DNA of 64,000 bases, from assembly GCF_025499425.1 (NCBI RefSeq), contig NZ_JAIMCB010000001.1:186001-250000 (forward strand), read 5' to 3'. The stretch is from Acidiferrimicrobium sp. IK (lineage in GTDB: Bacteria; Actinomycetota; Acidimicrobiia; Acidimicrobiales; Palsa-688). The notes under the pieces were generated by a model. That model was not told the DNA's origin, searched no databases, and saw only the letters and a list, made by a program, of their open reading frames with translations. Both the position numbers and the translations under genes were made by a program. Position 1 is the stretch's first letter. Each line of letters opens with the position of its first letter. Shown piece by piece: positions 16,530-25,800 of the stretch.

Positions 16530-18566
16530 GTGCTGCAATACATCCTGTCGGGCTTGGCCCTCGGGGCGATCTACGCCATTGCGTCTTCGAGCCTCGTCGT
16601 CACGTTCGTCTCGGCCGGCATCCTCAACTTTGCGTTCGGCTCGATGGCCTACGTCATCGCCCGGATCTACTACTGGCTCAACTCGCAGCAGGGATGGCCC
16701 ACCGACGTGGCCGGCGCAGTGTCGCTGCTCGTGGTCGCTCCGCTGGTGGGCATCCTCTTGTACTTCCTGTTGTTCCGGTTCCTAAGCGGCAAGTCCACCC
16801 TGGTGAAGATGGTGGCGACCATCGGCTTGTCGGTGGCCCTTCCGCCCGTGACCGACCTGGTCTTTGGTACCCAGACCATCACCTCGGCGCCGGGGCTGGC
16901 GTCGCTGTCGGACCCGCCGTACCACTTCCTCGGGACGCCGGTCACCACCAACCAGGTCATCACCTACGGCTTCCTCCTGTTCGTCCTCGTCGCCGGCACC
17001 GGGATCTTGAGGTTCACCGACGTCGGCTTGCGGGTGCGGGCGATGGTCGACTCCGAAGCGATGGCTTCCCTGTCGGGGAGCAACCCGAGCCGGGTCGCCC
17101 TCGGTGTGTGGGCGATGAGCGCCATGCTCGCCGGGGTCGCCGGGATCCTGGTCGCGCCGACCAACGGGTTGACCACGACGGGCATGACGGAGCTGATGGC
17201 CGCGGCGTTCGCCGCGGTGGTGGCGGCCCGGCTCCGTTCGCTGCCCGGGGCGATCGCCGTCTCCCTGGCCATGGGGGTGGTCACCGACGTCATCCAGAAG
17301 TACCTGCCCGCGAACAGCTCCTTCACCGCGGCGATCATCCCGAGCATCCCGTTCGGGTTCATCCTGGTGTTCCTGATCATCTACCTGGTCCGCTCCGGCT
17401 CCCTCCGGGAGAGCGGCGACGAGGGAGGTCCCCTCGACGCGGCGATCCGGCCGGCCAACGCGGATGGGGGCGGCGCGGCGCGGGCGGCGGTGGGCGGCCG
17501 GCAAGGCGCGGTGACCGGCGTGGTGTTCGTCGCCCTCCTCGCTTTGCTGCCACTCCTCTTCCACGGGTCCGGCTACTGGCTGGGGCTGGTCGCCCTCGGC
17601 GTGTCTTACGCCATCACCTTCCTGACCTTCACGCTGGTCACCGGAGAGGGGGGCATGCTGTGGCTGTCGCAGATCATCTTCGCTGGGGTCGGTGCGCTGG
17701 CGACGGCTCAATTCGTCGTCGAGCTGCACGTGCCGGTGCTCGTCGCGGTGGTGCTCGCCGGGGTGGTAGCCGCAGCGGCCGGGGCGATCATCGGCGTGCT
17801 CACCATCCGCCTCGGCGATCTGTACGTGGCGCTGGTCACCCTCACGTTCGGGTTGCTGGTCGAGACCCTGGTGTTCACCATGAGCCGGTTCCTGCAGGGC
17901 GGGGTGGGGGTGCCTGTAAACCGGCCGAGCTTCGCGACCAGCGACATGACTTTCTCCTACCTCGGCATCGGGGTGTTCTTGGTATTGGCCCTCCTGATCG
18001 TCAATCTGCGGCGCTCCACGAGCGGGATGGCGCTGCGGGCGGTCCGCGACAGCGAATCGGCGTCCCGGACCATCGGCCTCAGCGTGCTGCAGGTGAAGGT
18101 GATCACCGGCGCGCTGGCGGCGTTCGTCGCCGCGGTGGGCGGCGGGTTCCTGGCCATGGACGCAGGCGTCGCCCAACCGCAGTCATACGCCACCTTCCTC
18201 GGCCTGATATGGCTGGCCGTGGTCGTCACCCTGGGCGCCCGGTCGATCATCGGGGCTGCCCTCGCCGGGCTGTCGTTCTCGCTGCTCCCAGGCGTATTTT
18301 CTACCTATCTGCCCACGCGGTGGGCTGAGGTGCCGTCGATCTTGTTCGGACTCGGGGCGATCAGCGTCGCCCGCAACCCGGAGGGAGCGGTCGCCCAGAA
18401 CGCCGCTCAGATCCGCGCTCTCCTGTCGAGGAGACGGCCCCGTCCCCGCGGGGGTGCCGGTCAGGCCGGCCAGCCGGCCGGCCCGGCGGTCGTCGTTGAG
18501 CATCCCGGAGCGGAGAGCTTGTACCACCCGACCAACTCGACTGTGACCACGAAGGCGTTACCGTGA
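16530..18566 (+). CDS. Fused branched-chain-type ABC permease (LivH-LivM)
   Basis: A 678-aa membrane protein joining two permease subunits of the HAAT/Liv importer family. Residues 1 to about 290 match LivH (a MDSEAMASLSG-like cytoplasmic loop); after a linker of about 40 residues, residues 330-640 match LivM (VTGEGGMLWLSQ and an RAVRDSESA coupling loop). Both halves have several hydrophobic helices. In the reference systems these are separate genes. GTG at 16530 follows GGGGAG. First gene behind operator E, overlapping the ATPase gene by GTGA. No periplasmic binding protein gene is nearby, so it must be supplied from elsewhere. Its regulation suggests it imports the pathway substrate rather than amino acids. 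Confidence 0.88.
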   Translation: MLQYILSGLALGAIYAIASSSLVVTFVSAGILNFAFGSMAYVIARIYYWLNSQQGWPTDVAGAVSLLVVAPLVGILLYFLLFRFLSGKSTLVKMVATIGLSVALPPVTDLVFGTQTITSAPGLASLSDPPYHFLGTPVTTNQVITYGFLLFVLVAGTGILRFTDVGLRVRAMVDSEAMASLSGSNPSRVALGVWAMSAMLAGVAGILVAPTNGLTTTGMTELMAAAFAAVVAARLRSLPGAIAVSLAMGVVTDVIQKYLPANSSFTAAIIPSIPFGFILVFLIIYLVRSGSLRESGDEGGPLDAAIRPANADGGGAARAAVGGRQGAVTGVVFVALLALLPLLFHGSGYWLGLVALGVSYAITFLTFTLVTGEGGMLWLSQIIFAGVGALATAQFVVELHVPVLVAVVLAGVVAAAAGAIIGVLTIRLGDLYVALVTLTFGLLVETLVFTMSRFLQGGVGVPVNRPSFATSDMTFSYLGIGVFLVLALLIVNLRRSTSGMALRAVRDSESASRTIGLSVLQVKVITGALAAFVAAVGGGFLAMDAGVAQPQSYATFLGLIWLAVVVTLGARSIIGAALAGLSFSLLPGVFSTYLPTRWAEVPSILFGLGAISVARNPEGAVAQNAAQIRALLSRRRPRPRGGAGQAGQPAGPAVVVEHPGAESLYHPTNSTVTTKALP

Positions 18567-20224
18567 CCGACACCACCTCACCGCCGGCGACGGGACAGGG
18601 TCGCCCCAACGGCGCGGCTGCGGGCGGCGGGTCCCTCGAGTGCAGCGGCGTCACCGTGCGCTTCGGGGGCCTGGTGGCCCTCGACAACGTCGACCTAGCC
18701 GTGCCTCCCGGGACGATCGTCGGGCTGGTCGGCCCTAACGGGGCCGGCAAGAGCACGCTGTTCGGGGTGCTCTCGGGGCTGCTGCGGCCCAGCGCGGGGA
18801 GCGTCCACCTCGGCCTCGACGACGTCACCGACGATCGTCCCCAGGCCCGGTCGATGCGCGGACTGGCCCGCACGTTCCAGCACCCCGAGCTGTTCACGGG
18901 CCTGACGGTGCGCGACCACCTGGTCCTCGCCCATCGGGCCCGTCACGCCAAACGCCGGGTCTGGACCGACCTGCTCAGCTTCGGGAGCCTGCGGGGCGCT
19001 GACCCGGCCGAGACCGCCGAGATCGACGGGCTAGTGCGCCTGCTCGGGATGGAGGGCATCGCCGACCGGCCGGCTCTCGGCCTGCCCCTAGGGTCCGCTC
19101 GTCTCGTCGAGTTGGGCCGGGCGCTGGCGACCACCCCGAGCATCCTCCTGCTCGACGAGCCGTCCTCCGGCCTGGACTCGTCGGAGACGGAGCAGTTCGA
19201 GGCGGTGCTCCTCGACGTCGCTCGCAGCCGCGGCATCTCGGTCCTGCTCGTCGAGCACGACGTCGAGATGGTGATGAGGCTCTGTGCCACGATCTACGTC
19301 CTGGACTTCGGCTCGGTCATCGCCAAAGGCGCTCCCGAGGAGATCCGGGCCAACCCGGCGGTGCGCGCCGCCTACCTCGGCGACGAGGTAACCGCCGCCA
19401 CCTCCCGCAACGAGCCGACGCTCACACCCGTCGCCGAGGAGCTGCCCGCCTCCGCGGCCAGCCGGGTTGGAGCCGACGCCACCCCCGCCGCGGGAGAGGG
19501 CAGCGCGCTGCTCGAGGTGACGGACCTCGCGGTCCGCTACGGGGACGCCTTGGCGCTCCAATGCGTGTCGTTGACGGTCCACCACGGCCAGGCCCTCGCC
19601 GTGCTGGGCGTCAACGGAGCCGGGAAGAGCACCCTGGCTCGGGCCCTGTCCGGGCTGGTGCCGGCGTCGCATGGCAGCATCACCCTCGACGGGCAGGACA
19701 TCACAGGATGGGCGGCGCACCGGATCCGCCGGGCCGGAATCGTGCACCTGCCGGAGGGCCGAGGCATCTTCCGTAGCCTCACCGTGCAGGAGAACCTGCG
19801 GATGGCGTCCGCGGTCGCCGGGGATCGCCGGGCCGCCAGGGACGCCTTGGACCTGGCCATGTCGATCTTCCCGATCCTCGGTCAGCGCCGGCGCCAGCTG
19901 GCCGGGCTGCTGTCGGGCGGCGAGCAGCAGATGCTGTCGCTGGCCCGGGCGCTGGCGACCTCGCCCCGGGTAGTCATCGCCGACGAGCTGTCCCTCGGCC
20001 TCGCTCCGATGATGGTCGACGTGGTGTTCGAGGGCCTGGCCCGGGCGCGCGATGAGGGCGTCACCGTGATCATGATCGAGCAGTTCATCCACCGGGCGCT
20101 CGGGTTCGCCGACCGCTGCATCGTCATGCAGCGGGGGCAGGTCTCGTGGAGCGGGCCGGCGACCAACGCCGCCAAGGAGGTGCTGCGCCGGTACCTCGGC
20201 GACTCGATGACCGCGGGCGCGTGA
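18563..20224 (+). CDS. Fused ABC ATPase pair (LivG-LivF)
   Basis: A 553-aa protein with two complete ATP-binding cassettes. The first (about 25-270) has Walker A GPNGAGKST near residue 57 and Walker B LLLDEPSSGL; its ABC signature position reads LGSARLVELGRAL and is weak. The second (about 310-550) has Walker A GVNGAGKST near 349, signature LSGGEQQM and the switch region near IEQFIHRAL. The order matches LivG then LivF. It energises the fused permease encoded just upstream, whose stop overlaps this GTG start. Two fusions in a row give a whole importer in two genes. Confidence 0.9.
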   Translation: MTDTTSPPATGQGRPNGAAAGGGSLECSGVTVRFGGLVALDNVDLAVPPGTIVGLVGPNGAGKSTLFGVLSGLLRPSAGSVHLGLDDVTDDRPQARSMRGLARTFQHPELFTGLTVRDHLVLAHRARHAKRRVWTDLLSFGSLRGADPAETAEIDGLVRLLGMEGIADRPALGLPLGSARLVELGRALATTPSILLLDEPSSGLDSSETEQFEAVLLDVARSRGISVLLVEHDVEMVMRLCATIYVLDFGSVIAKGAPEEIRANPAVRAAYLGDEVTAATSRNEPTLTPVAEELPASAASRVGADATPAAGEGSALLEVTDLAVRYGDALALQCVSLTVHHGQALAVLGVNGAGKSTLARALSGLVPASHGSITLDGQDITGWAAHRIRRAGIVHLPEGRGIFRSLTVQENLRMASAVAGDRRAARDALDLAMSIFPILGQRRRQLAGLLSGGEQQMLSLARALATSPRVVIADELSLGLAPMMVDVVFEGLARARDEGVTVIMIEQFIHRALGFADRCIVMQRGQVSWSGPATNAAKEVLRRYLGDSMTAGA

Positions 20225-20303
20225 CCGGTCCCGGGAGGTCGTCGGGCCTCCGGTCGCCCTGACGACCGGCCGAGGCCGGCGGGGACACTATCCTCGTCGA
20301 CGG

Positions 20304-21860
20304 ATGGCGACCGGAGCACGAAAGGTCGAGCGGCCCAGGACGGCGCTGGCGGTGGTGTCGCTGGTCCTCTTCCTCACGTTCCTCGACAACACCATCGTCT
20401 CGGTCGCCCTGGCCGACGTGCAGACCCGCCTGCACGCAGGGGTCACCGCGCTGCAGTGGGTGATCGGCGGGTACGCGCTGAGCTTCGCCGCGCTGATGCT
20501 CCCCTTCGGCCTCCTCGGTGACCAGGTGGGTCGCCGCCGGGTGATGGCAGGCGGCGTCGCCCTTTTTGCTGCCGGCTCGTTGCTCGGCGCGCTCGCCCCA
20601 TCCGCCGGGGTGCTCATCGCGGCCCGGGTCATCATGGGCGTCGGGGCCGCCGCCTCGGAGCCAGGGACGCTGTCCATGGTCCGCCACCTCTTCCCCGACC
20701 CAGCCGAGCGGGCCACCGCGCTCGGCGCGTGGGTCGCGGTCACCGGACTGGCCCTCGCCGCCGGGCCGGTCCTCGGCGAGCTGTTGGTGGCGGTGTGGTC
20801 GTTTCGAGGGGTGTTCGTGGCCAACGTCGTGCTGGCGGCGGCGGCAATGGCCGGGATCTACCGCTGGCTGCCGGAAAACGCCGATCCCACCGGGGGGCGC
20901 CCGAAGACCGCGTCGTTGGTCCTCGGCCCCGCCGCCTTGGCCATGGCTACCGGGGCGGCGGTGGACGGCGAGTCGGCGGGGTACGGGCACTGGCTGGTGG
21001 TCGCGCTCTTCGCCGGTGCGGCGGCGGCGGGTGCGCTCTTCGTGCTTGGCGAACGAGGCGCGGCGGAGCCGATCCTCGACCTGCAGCAGTTCCGCCAGCG
21101 GGCGGTGGGCGGAGCCAACGCGATGGCCGTCGCCGCGTCGTTCGCCACCTTCGGGCTGTTTTTCTGCGTGCCCCTCTACCTGGCCGAGGTCGGCACGGCC
21201 AGCGGCTACACGCTGGCCGGCGACTTCGCCCTCCTCACGGTGGCGATGACGCTCACCTCCGGGCTCACCGGGCGGTGGGTCGCCCGGCGCGGGCCGCGGC
21301 TGCCCGCGGTGGTGGGCAGCGTCGTCGCCGCCATCGGCATCGTGGCCACGGAAATCAACCTCACTCCGCAGGCGGGCGTGACCCGCATCGGGTGGACCCT
21401 GGCCCTGGCCGGGGCCGGGCTCGGGACGGTGTTCGTCCCGGTCACGTCGGTAGCCATCGCCGCCGCGCCGGGACGCCGCTCGGGGAGGGCCGCGTCCACC
21501 ATCAACACCAGCCGGGAGCTGGGCGCGTTGGCCGGCGTCGCGGTGCTCGGGGCGATCATCAACGGCCAGCTGACCGTCAGCCTGACGCGGCGCCTGACGG
21601 CGCTGCACATCCCCCCCGCCATCCGCTCGATGGTCGTCACCGGGGTGACGACCGGGCAGACCAGCGCCGGCTACGGCTCCGACCCCCGGCTGCAGGCGCT
21701 AATCGCGACCGTCGAGCGGCCCGCCTACGCCGCGTTCCGCCACGGCCTGGACCTGAGCCTCGGGGTCGGCGTCGCCTTCTTGTTGGTCGCCGCGCTCGGG
21801 GTGGCGTTCACCTTCCCCGGGTCCGGTAGGCCCTCCGCCGTTTCCGGCCCGGCTCAGTAG
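20304..21860 (+). CDS. MFS transporter, DHA2 (14-TM) drug/metabolite exporter family
   Basis: A 518-aa major facilitator protein with about 14 hydrophobic helices. The D-x-R-like motif A is GDQVGRRRVMAGG near residue 73, and motif C-like Gly/Pro segments (GLALAAGPVLGELL) lie near residue 155. The family exports drugs, surfactant-like or lipid molecules using the proton gradient. It has no regulon operator and begins 79 bp after the ABC importer genes. Substrate unknown; the nearby envelope-polysaccharide genes make a cell-surface or toxic-product export role possible. Confidence 0.85.
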   Translation: MATGARKVERPRTALAVVSLVLFLTFLDNTIVSVALADVQTRLHAGVTALQWVIGGYALSFAALMLPFGLLGDQVGRRRVMAGGVALFAAGSLLGALAPSAGVLIAARVIMGVGAAASEPGTLSMVRHLFPDPAERATALGAWVAVTGLALAAGPVLGELLVAVWSFRGVFVANVVLAAAAMAGIYRWLPENADPTGGRPKTASLVLGPAALAMATGAAVDGESAGYGHWLVVALFAGAAAAGALFVLGERGAAEPILDLQQFRQRAVGGANAMAVAASFATFGLFFCVPLYLAEVGTASGYTLAGDFALLTVAMTLTSGLTGRWVARRGPRLPAVVGSVVAAIGIVATEINLTPQAGVTRIGWTLALAGAGLGTVFVPVTSVAIAAAPGRRSGRAASTINTSRELGALAGVAVLGAIINGQLTVSLTRRLTALHIPPAIRSMVVTGVTTGQTSAGYGSDPRLQALIATVERPAYAAFRHGLDLSLGVGVAFLLVAALGVAFTFPGSGRPSAVSGPAQ

Positions 21861-21875
21861 AGACCGGAAGCAGCG

Positions 21876-22778
21876 ATGACCAGCGGGCTTCTCGGTGTCG
21901 GCCTGGCGTTGGCGTCGGCAGGGTGTTACGACGCCGGCTACCTGCTCGAGAAGGGAGCGATCAGCCGGGTGCCGTCGCTCACCGCCCACCGCGGGGCGAC
22001 CAGGGTGCTGATCGGTTCACGCCGATGGCTGCTTGGCGCGACCGCGATGCTGTCGGGGCTGGCGCTGCGCTTCGTGGCGCTCACCGTGGCGCCGGTCGCC
22101 GTCGTGCAGCCGATCCTCGTCGGCGGAACCGTCGCCATCGTCCCTGCCGCTCGACTCATGCTCGGCGAGCGCGTCGCCGGGCGGGAAGCAGCGGCGGTCG
22201 GTGCCCTCACCGTCGGGGTTATCGCGGTGGCGCTCGGCGCAGCCCAAGCCGACGCCGGCGGGGGCCGGCCAGGGAACGGGGTGGCCCTGACGGTGATGGT
22301 CGCTGTCGCCTTGGCGCTCGTCGTCGGGATGCGAGGAGGGTTCAGCGAGACGCGCAGCCGGGCCGCCGGCGTGGTCTGCGTCGCCCTTTGCTACGGCACC
22401 GGCGCTATCGCCGAGAAGGGCGTCGCCGTGCAGGTGTCCGCCCATGGCGTGTTCCCCGGCGTCCGGGCGTCGCTGGTGACCGTCGACCCGTGGTTGTTCG
22501 TCGCCGCGACCGCGGCCGGACTGGTCCTGTTCCAAGTCGCGCTGCAACGCCAACCCGTTTCGGTCCTCGTCCCGGCGACCAACGGCCTGTCCTCCGCTTG
22601 GGCGGTCGCCGGCGCAGCCGTGGTGTTCGCCGAACGGTGGCCCCACCAAGGGCCGGCCCGCGCCGCGTTGGCGTGCGGGTACGTGGCGCTCGCCGCCGGG
22701 GTGGTGGTGCTGCACCGCGTGGGCGCCGACGACCGGGCCGCACTCGGCGGCAGGCGGCCTGCGCCCAGCCCGCCCTAA
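21876..22778 (+). CDS. DMT-superfamily (EamA/NIPA-like) membrane protein
   Basis: A 300-aa protein with about nine hydrophobic helices in two halves, as in EamA-like drug/metabolite transporters. The N-terminus (ASAGCYDAGYLLEKGAI) and the PVAVVQPILVGG segment near residue 72 resemble the NIPA-like branch. It starts 16 bp after the MFS gene, so the two are probably cotranscribed. Substrate unknown. The C-terminal 25 residues are polar and Pro/Arg-rich. Confidence 0.7.
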   Translation: MTSGLLGVGLALASAGCYDAGYLLEKGAISRVPSLTAHRGATRVLIGSRRWLLGATAMLSGLALRFVALTVAPVAVVQPILVGGTVAIVPAARLMLGERVAGREAAAVGALTVGVIAVALGAAQADAGGGRPGNGVALTVMVAVALALVVGMRGGFSETRSRAAGVVCVALCYGTGAIAEKGVAVQVSAHGVFPGVRASLVTVDPWLFVAATAAGLVLFQVALQRQPVSVLVPATNGLSSAWAVAGAAVVFAERWPHQGPARAALACGYVALAAGVVVLHRVGADDRAALGGRRPAPSPP

Positions 22779-22802
22779 GCCGACGGTTACGCTCGGCACC
22801 CC

Positions 22803-25800
22803 GTGAGGCGCCGACCGGACACCCAGCGCGTCTCGATGGTCACGGCCATGGCCCTGGCGGCGTTCGTGCCGCTCCTTTTGACCAAGCCGGGGCAGGTGGC
22901 CGCCGACACCAAGCAATACCTCTACCTCGATCCCGGCCGCCTCACCGTCGGAGCAGCGTCGATGTGGGATCCCTCCACCGGCCTGGGGACCGTCACCCAC
23001 CAAAACATCGGTTACCTGTGGCCGATGGGCCCCTACTACACGCTGATCGAATGGCTCGGGGTGCCGGTGTGGATCGGTCAGCGGGTCTGGATGGGCGCGC
23101 TGCTCCTGGCGGCCGGGTGGGGAGCGGCGTGGTGCGCCCAGCGGCTCGGGCTCGGTCTCCTCGGCGCGACCGTCGCCGGGTTCGCGTACATGCTCACCCC
23201 CTACATCATCGACTACATCGCCCGGACGTCCGCGCTGGTCATGCCGTGGTCGGCGCTCGGGTGGTTCATCGGTCTGACCGCCGTCGCAGCCCGAACCGGG
23301 CGATGGAAGCCGGTAGCGGTGTTCGCCTGGATCGTCGCGTTCGTCGGCGGCGTCAACGCCACGTCCATCTTCCTCGTCGGGTTGGGCCCCGTCGCGTGGC
23401 TGGTCCTCGCCGTTGTGGGGACCCGCGAGATATCCGCTCGCCGGGCCGTGCACACCGCGGCGCGCATCGCCGGGGCCAGCCTCCTGGTCAGCCTGTGGTG
23501 GATCGCCGGGCTGATCGTCGAGGGTCGTTACGGGATCAACGTCATCAAGACCACCGAAACCGTGGCCACGGTGGCCCACACGTCGTCGGCCGCGGAGGTG
23601 GCACGCGGGCTGGGCTACTGGTACTTCTACGGATGGGACAAGGTCCAACCGTGGACGCAGGCCGCGGTGCCCTACACCCAGTCGCTGTGGCTGCTCGCGG
23701 TCAGCTTCTCGGTGCCGACGTTGGCTGTCGGGCTCGGCTGGGCCGGCCGCTGGCGGTACCGTCCCTTCGCCATCGCGCTCGTCGGGCTGGGCACCGTCGT
23801 CGCGGTCGGCGCCTACCCCTACGCCCACCCGTCGGTGTTCGGGCAGGCGATCAAGTCCGCGGCCAGCGGTTCCACCCTGGCACTGGCCACCCGCTCGGTG
23901 GACCGGGTGGTGCCGCTGGTCGTGCTGGGGCTGGCGTTGCTGCTCGGGTCCGGCACCGATTGGGCCCGGTCCCACGGGTCGGCGCCGGGGCTGCTCGTCG
24001 GCGCGGCGTGCGTCGGCCTGGTCGCCGCTGACCTCCCGCCGCTTTGGACCGGTCAGCTGGTGGCCGACAACCTGGCGCGCCCGTCGTCGGTGCCCGCCTA
24101 CTGGCACCAGGCCGCGGCGTACCTCGACGCGGGCGGTGACGCCACCCGGGTCCTCGGCCTGCCCGGTGAGGACTTCGCCGCCTACTCCTGGGGCGTCACC
24201 CAAGACCCGGTGGCGCCGGGGCTGATGACCCGCCCCTACGTGGCCCGGCAGGTGGTCCCGGCGGGGACGCCGGCGGCCGCTGACTTGCTGCGAGCGCTCG
24301 ACGAGCCGCTCCAGGAAGGGTCGCTCGACCCGGCGTCCATCGCCCCGATCGCCCGGCTCATGAGCGTCGGTGACATCCTCGTGCAGTCCGACCTTCAGTC
24401 CGAGCGCTACGGGACACCGCTGCCCCAGGTCCTCTGGCAGCGGCTGCAGCCGACCCCGGCAGGGCTGAGCTCCCCGGTGGGCTTCGGAGCCCCCAACCCC
24501 GCCGCGCCGATCCGCTACCCCCTCGACAACGAGGAGCGCCTCGCCCTGCCGGCCGGTGCGGCCCAACCGCCGGCGCTCGCGGTGTTCGGGGTCCCCGGCG
24601 CCCGGCCGCTGGTGCGCACCGAGGCCGCGACGAGCCCGCTGCTGGTCGCGGGAGACGGGTCGGGTCTGGTCGAGGCCGCCGCGGCGGGCCTCCTCGCCAC
24701 CAACGCGACGGTCCTCTACAGCGGATCGCTCGACACCGACCCGCAGCGCTTCGCCCAGGCCATGGCCGACGGGGCGCAGCTAGTGCTCACCGACACCAAC
24801 CTCCGGGCCGGTCAGCGGTGGGGGACGCTGAGCGACAACATCGGCGAGGCCGAGACCCTGACGCCGCCGCTCACGACGGATCCCTCCGACTACCCGCTCC
24901 CGGTGTTCCCCGGCGCCGGCAGCGACGCCCAGACCGTGGCCCAGCTGACCGGGGCGCGCGCCGTGCGGGCTACGGCGTACGGCAACCCGGTGACCTACAC
25001 GCCTGAGGACCGCCCGGCCAACGCGCTGGACGGGGACCGGGCCACGGCATGGACCTTCGGGGCTCACTCCGCGGTCGCCGGTCAGCGCATCCGCGTCGAC
25101 CTAGACCACCCCGTCTCGCTCGACCACGTGACGCTCCTGCAGGCGTTGGGCACCCGCCACATCACTGCGGTCACCGTCGAGGCCGGCGGCCACCCCGTCG
25201 CCCACGCGCTGCTCGGCGCCGCCTCGCTGCACGGGGCAGGGCAAGTCGTGCGTTTCCCCACGACGACGACCGCACGCGTCGACGTAGTCGTCGACGGGGC
25301 GACCGGCGGCGCCCACCAGCGCTTCGACGGGCTCGGCCCGGTCGGGTTCAGGGAGATCTCCATCCCCGGCACCCAGCCCGTGCGCGGCGCGCTCCGGTTG
25401 CCCACCGACCTCCTCAAGAGGGCGGGGGCCGCATCCCAGTCGCACCCCTTGACCATCCTCCTGGCTCGGCGGCGGGCGCCGCAGCCGCCCCGCACCGATC
25501 CCGAACGTCGCATCGTCCGCACCTTCACCCTGCCGACGGCCCGGTCCTTTCGCGTCGGCGGCACCGCGGAGATCGCCACCACCGACCCCGACCAGCAGAT
25601 CGACGGTCTCACCGGCCGGGTCTTGACCCCCGGCGGCGGAGGGCCAGTCGGTGTGCTCGAGGCGTCCTCGTCGGGGCGCCTGATCGGTGACCGGGCGTCG
25701 ACGGCGATGGCCGCCGTCGACGGCAACCCGTCCACCGCGTGGGTGCCCGAGACCGGGCCTCAAGCAGGCGCCAGCCTCCACTACCAGCTGAGCGGGCCGG

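Noticed and set aside
20225..20303. Imperfect inverted repeats (GGTCGTC/GACGACC) after the LivGF gene as a terminator
   Set aside because: Loop is long, pairing is interrupted and no T-tract follows; too weak to list.
22017..24566. Very long minus-strand open frame (849 codons) opposite AftD-like gene
   Set aside because: Antisense shadow in high-GC DNA: composition is Arg/Gly/His/Pro-rich, no domain is recognisable, and it opposes a clearly coding gene.
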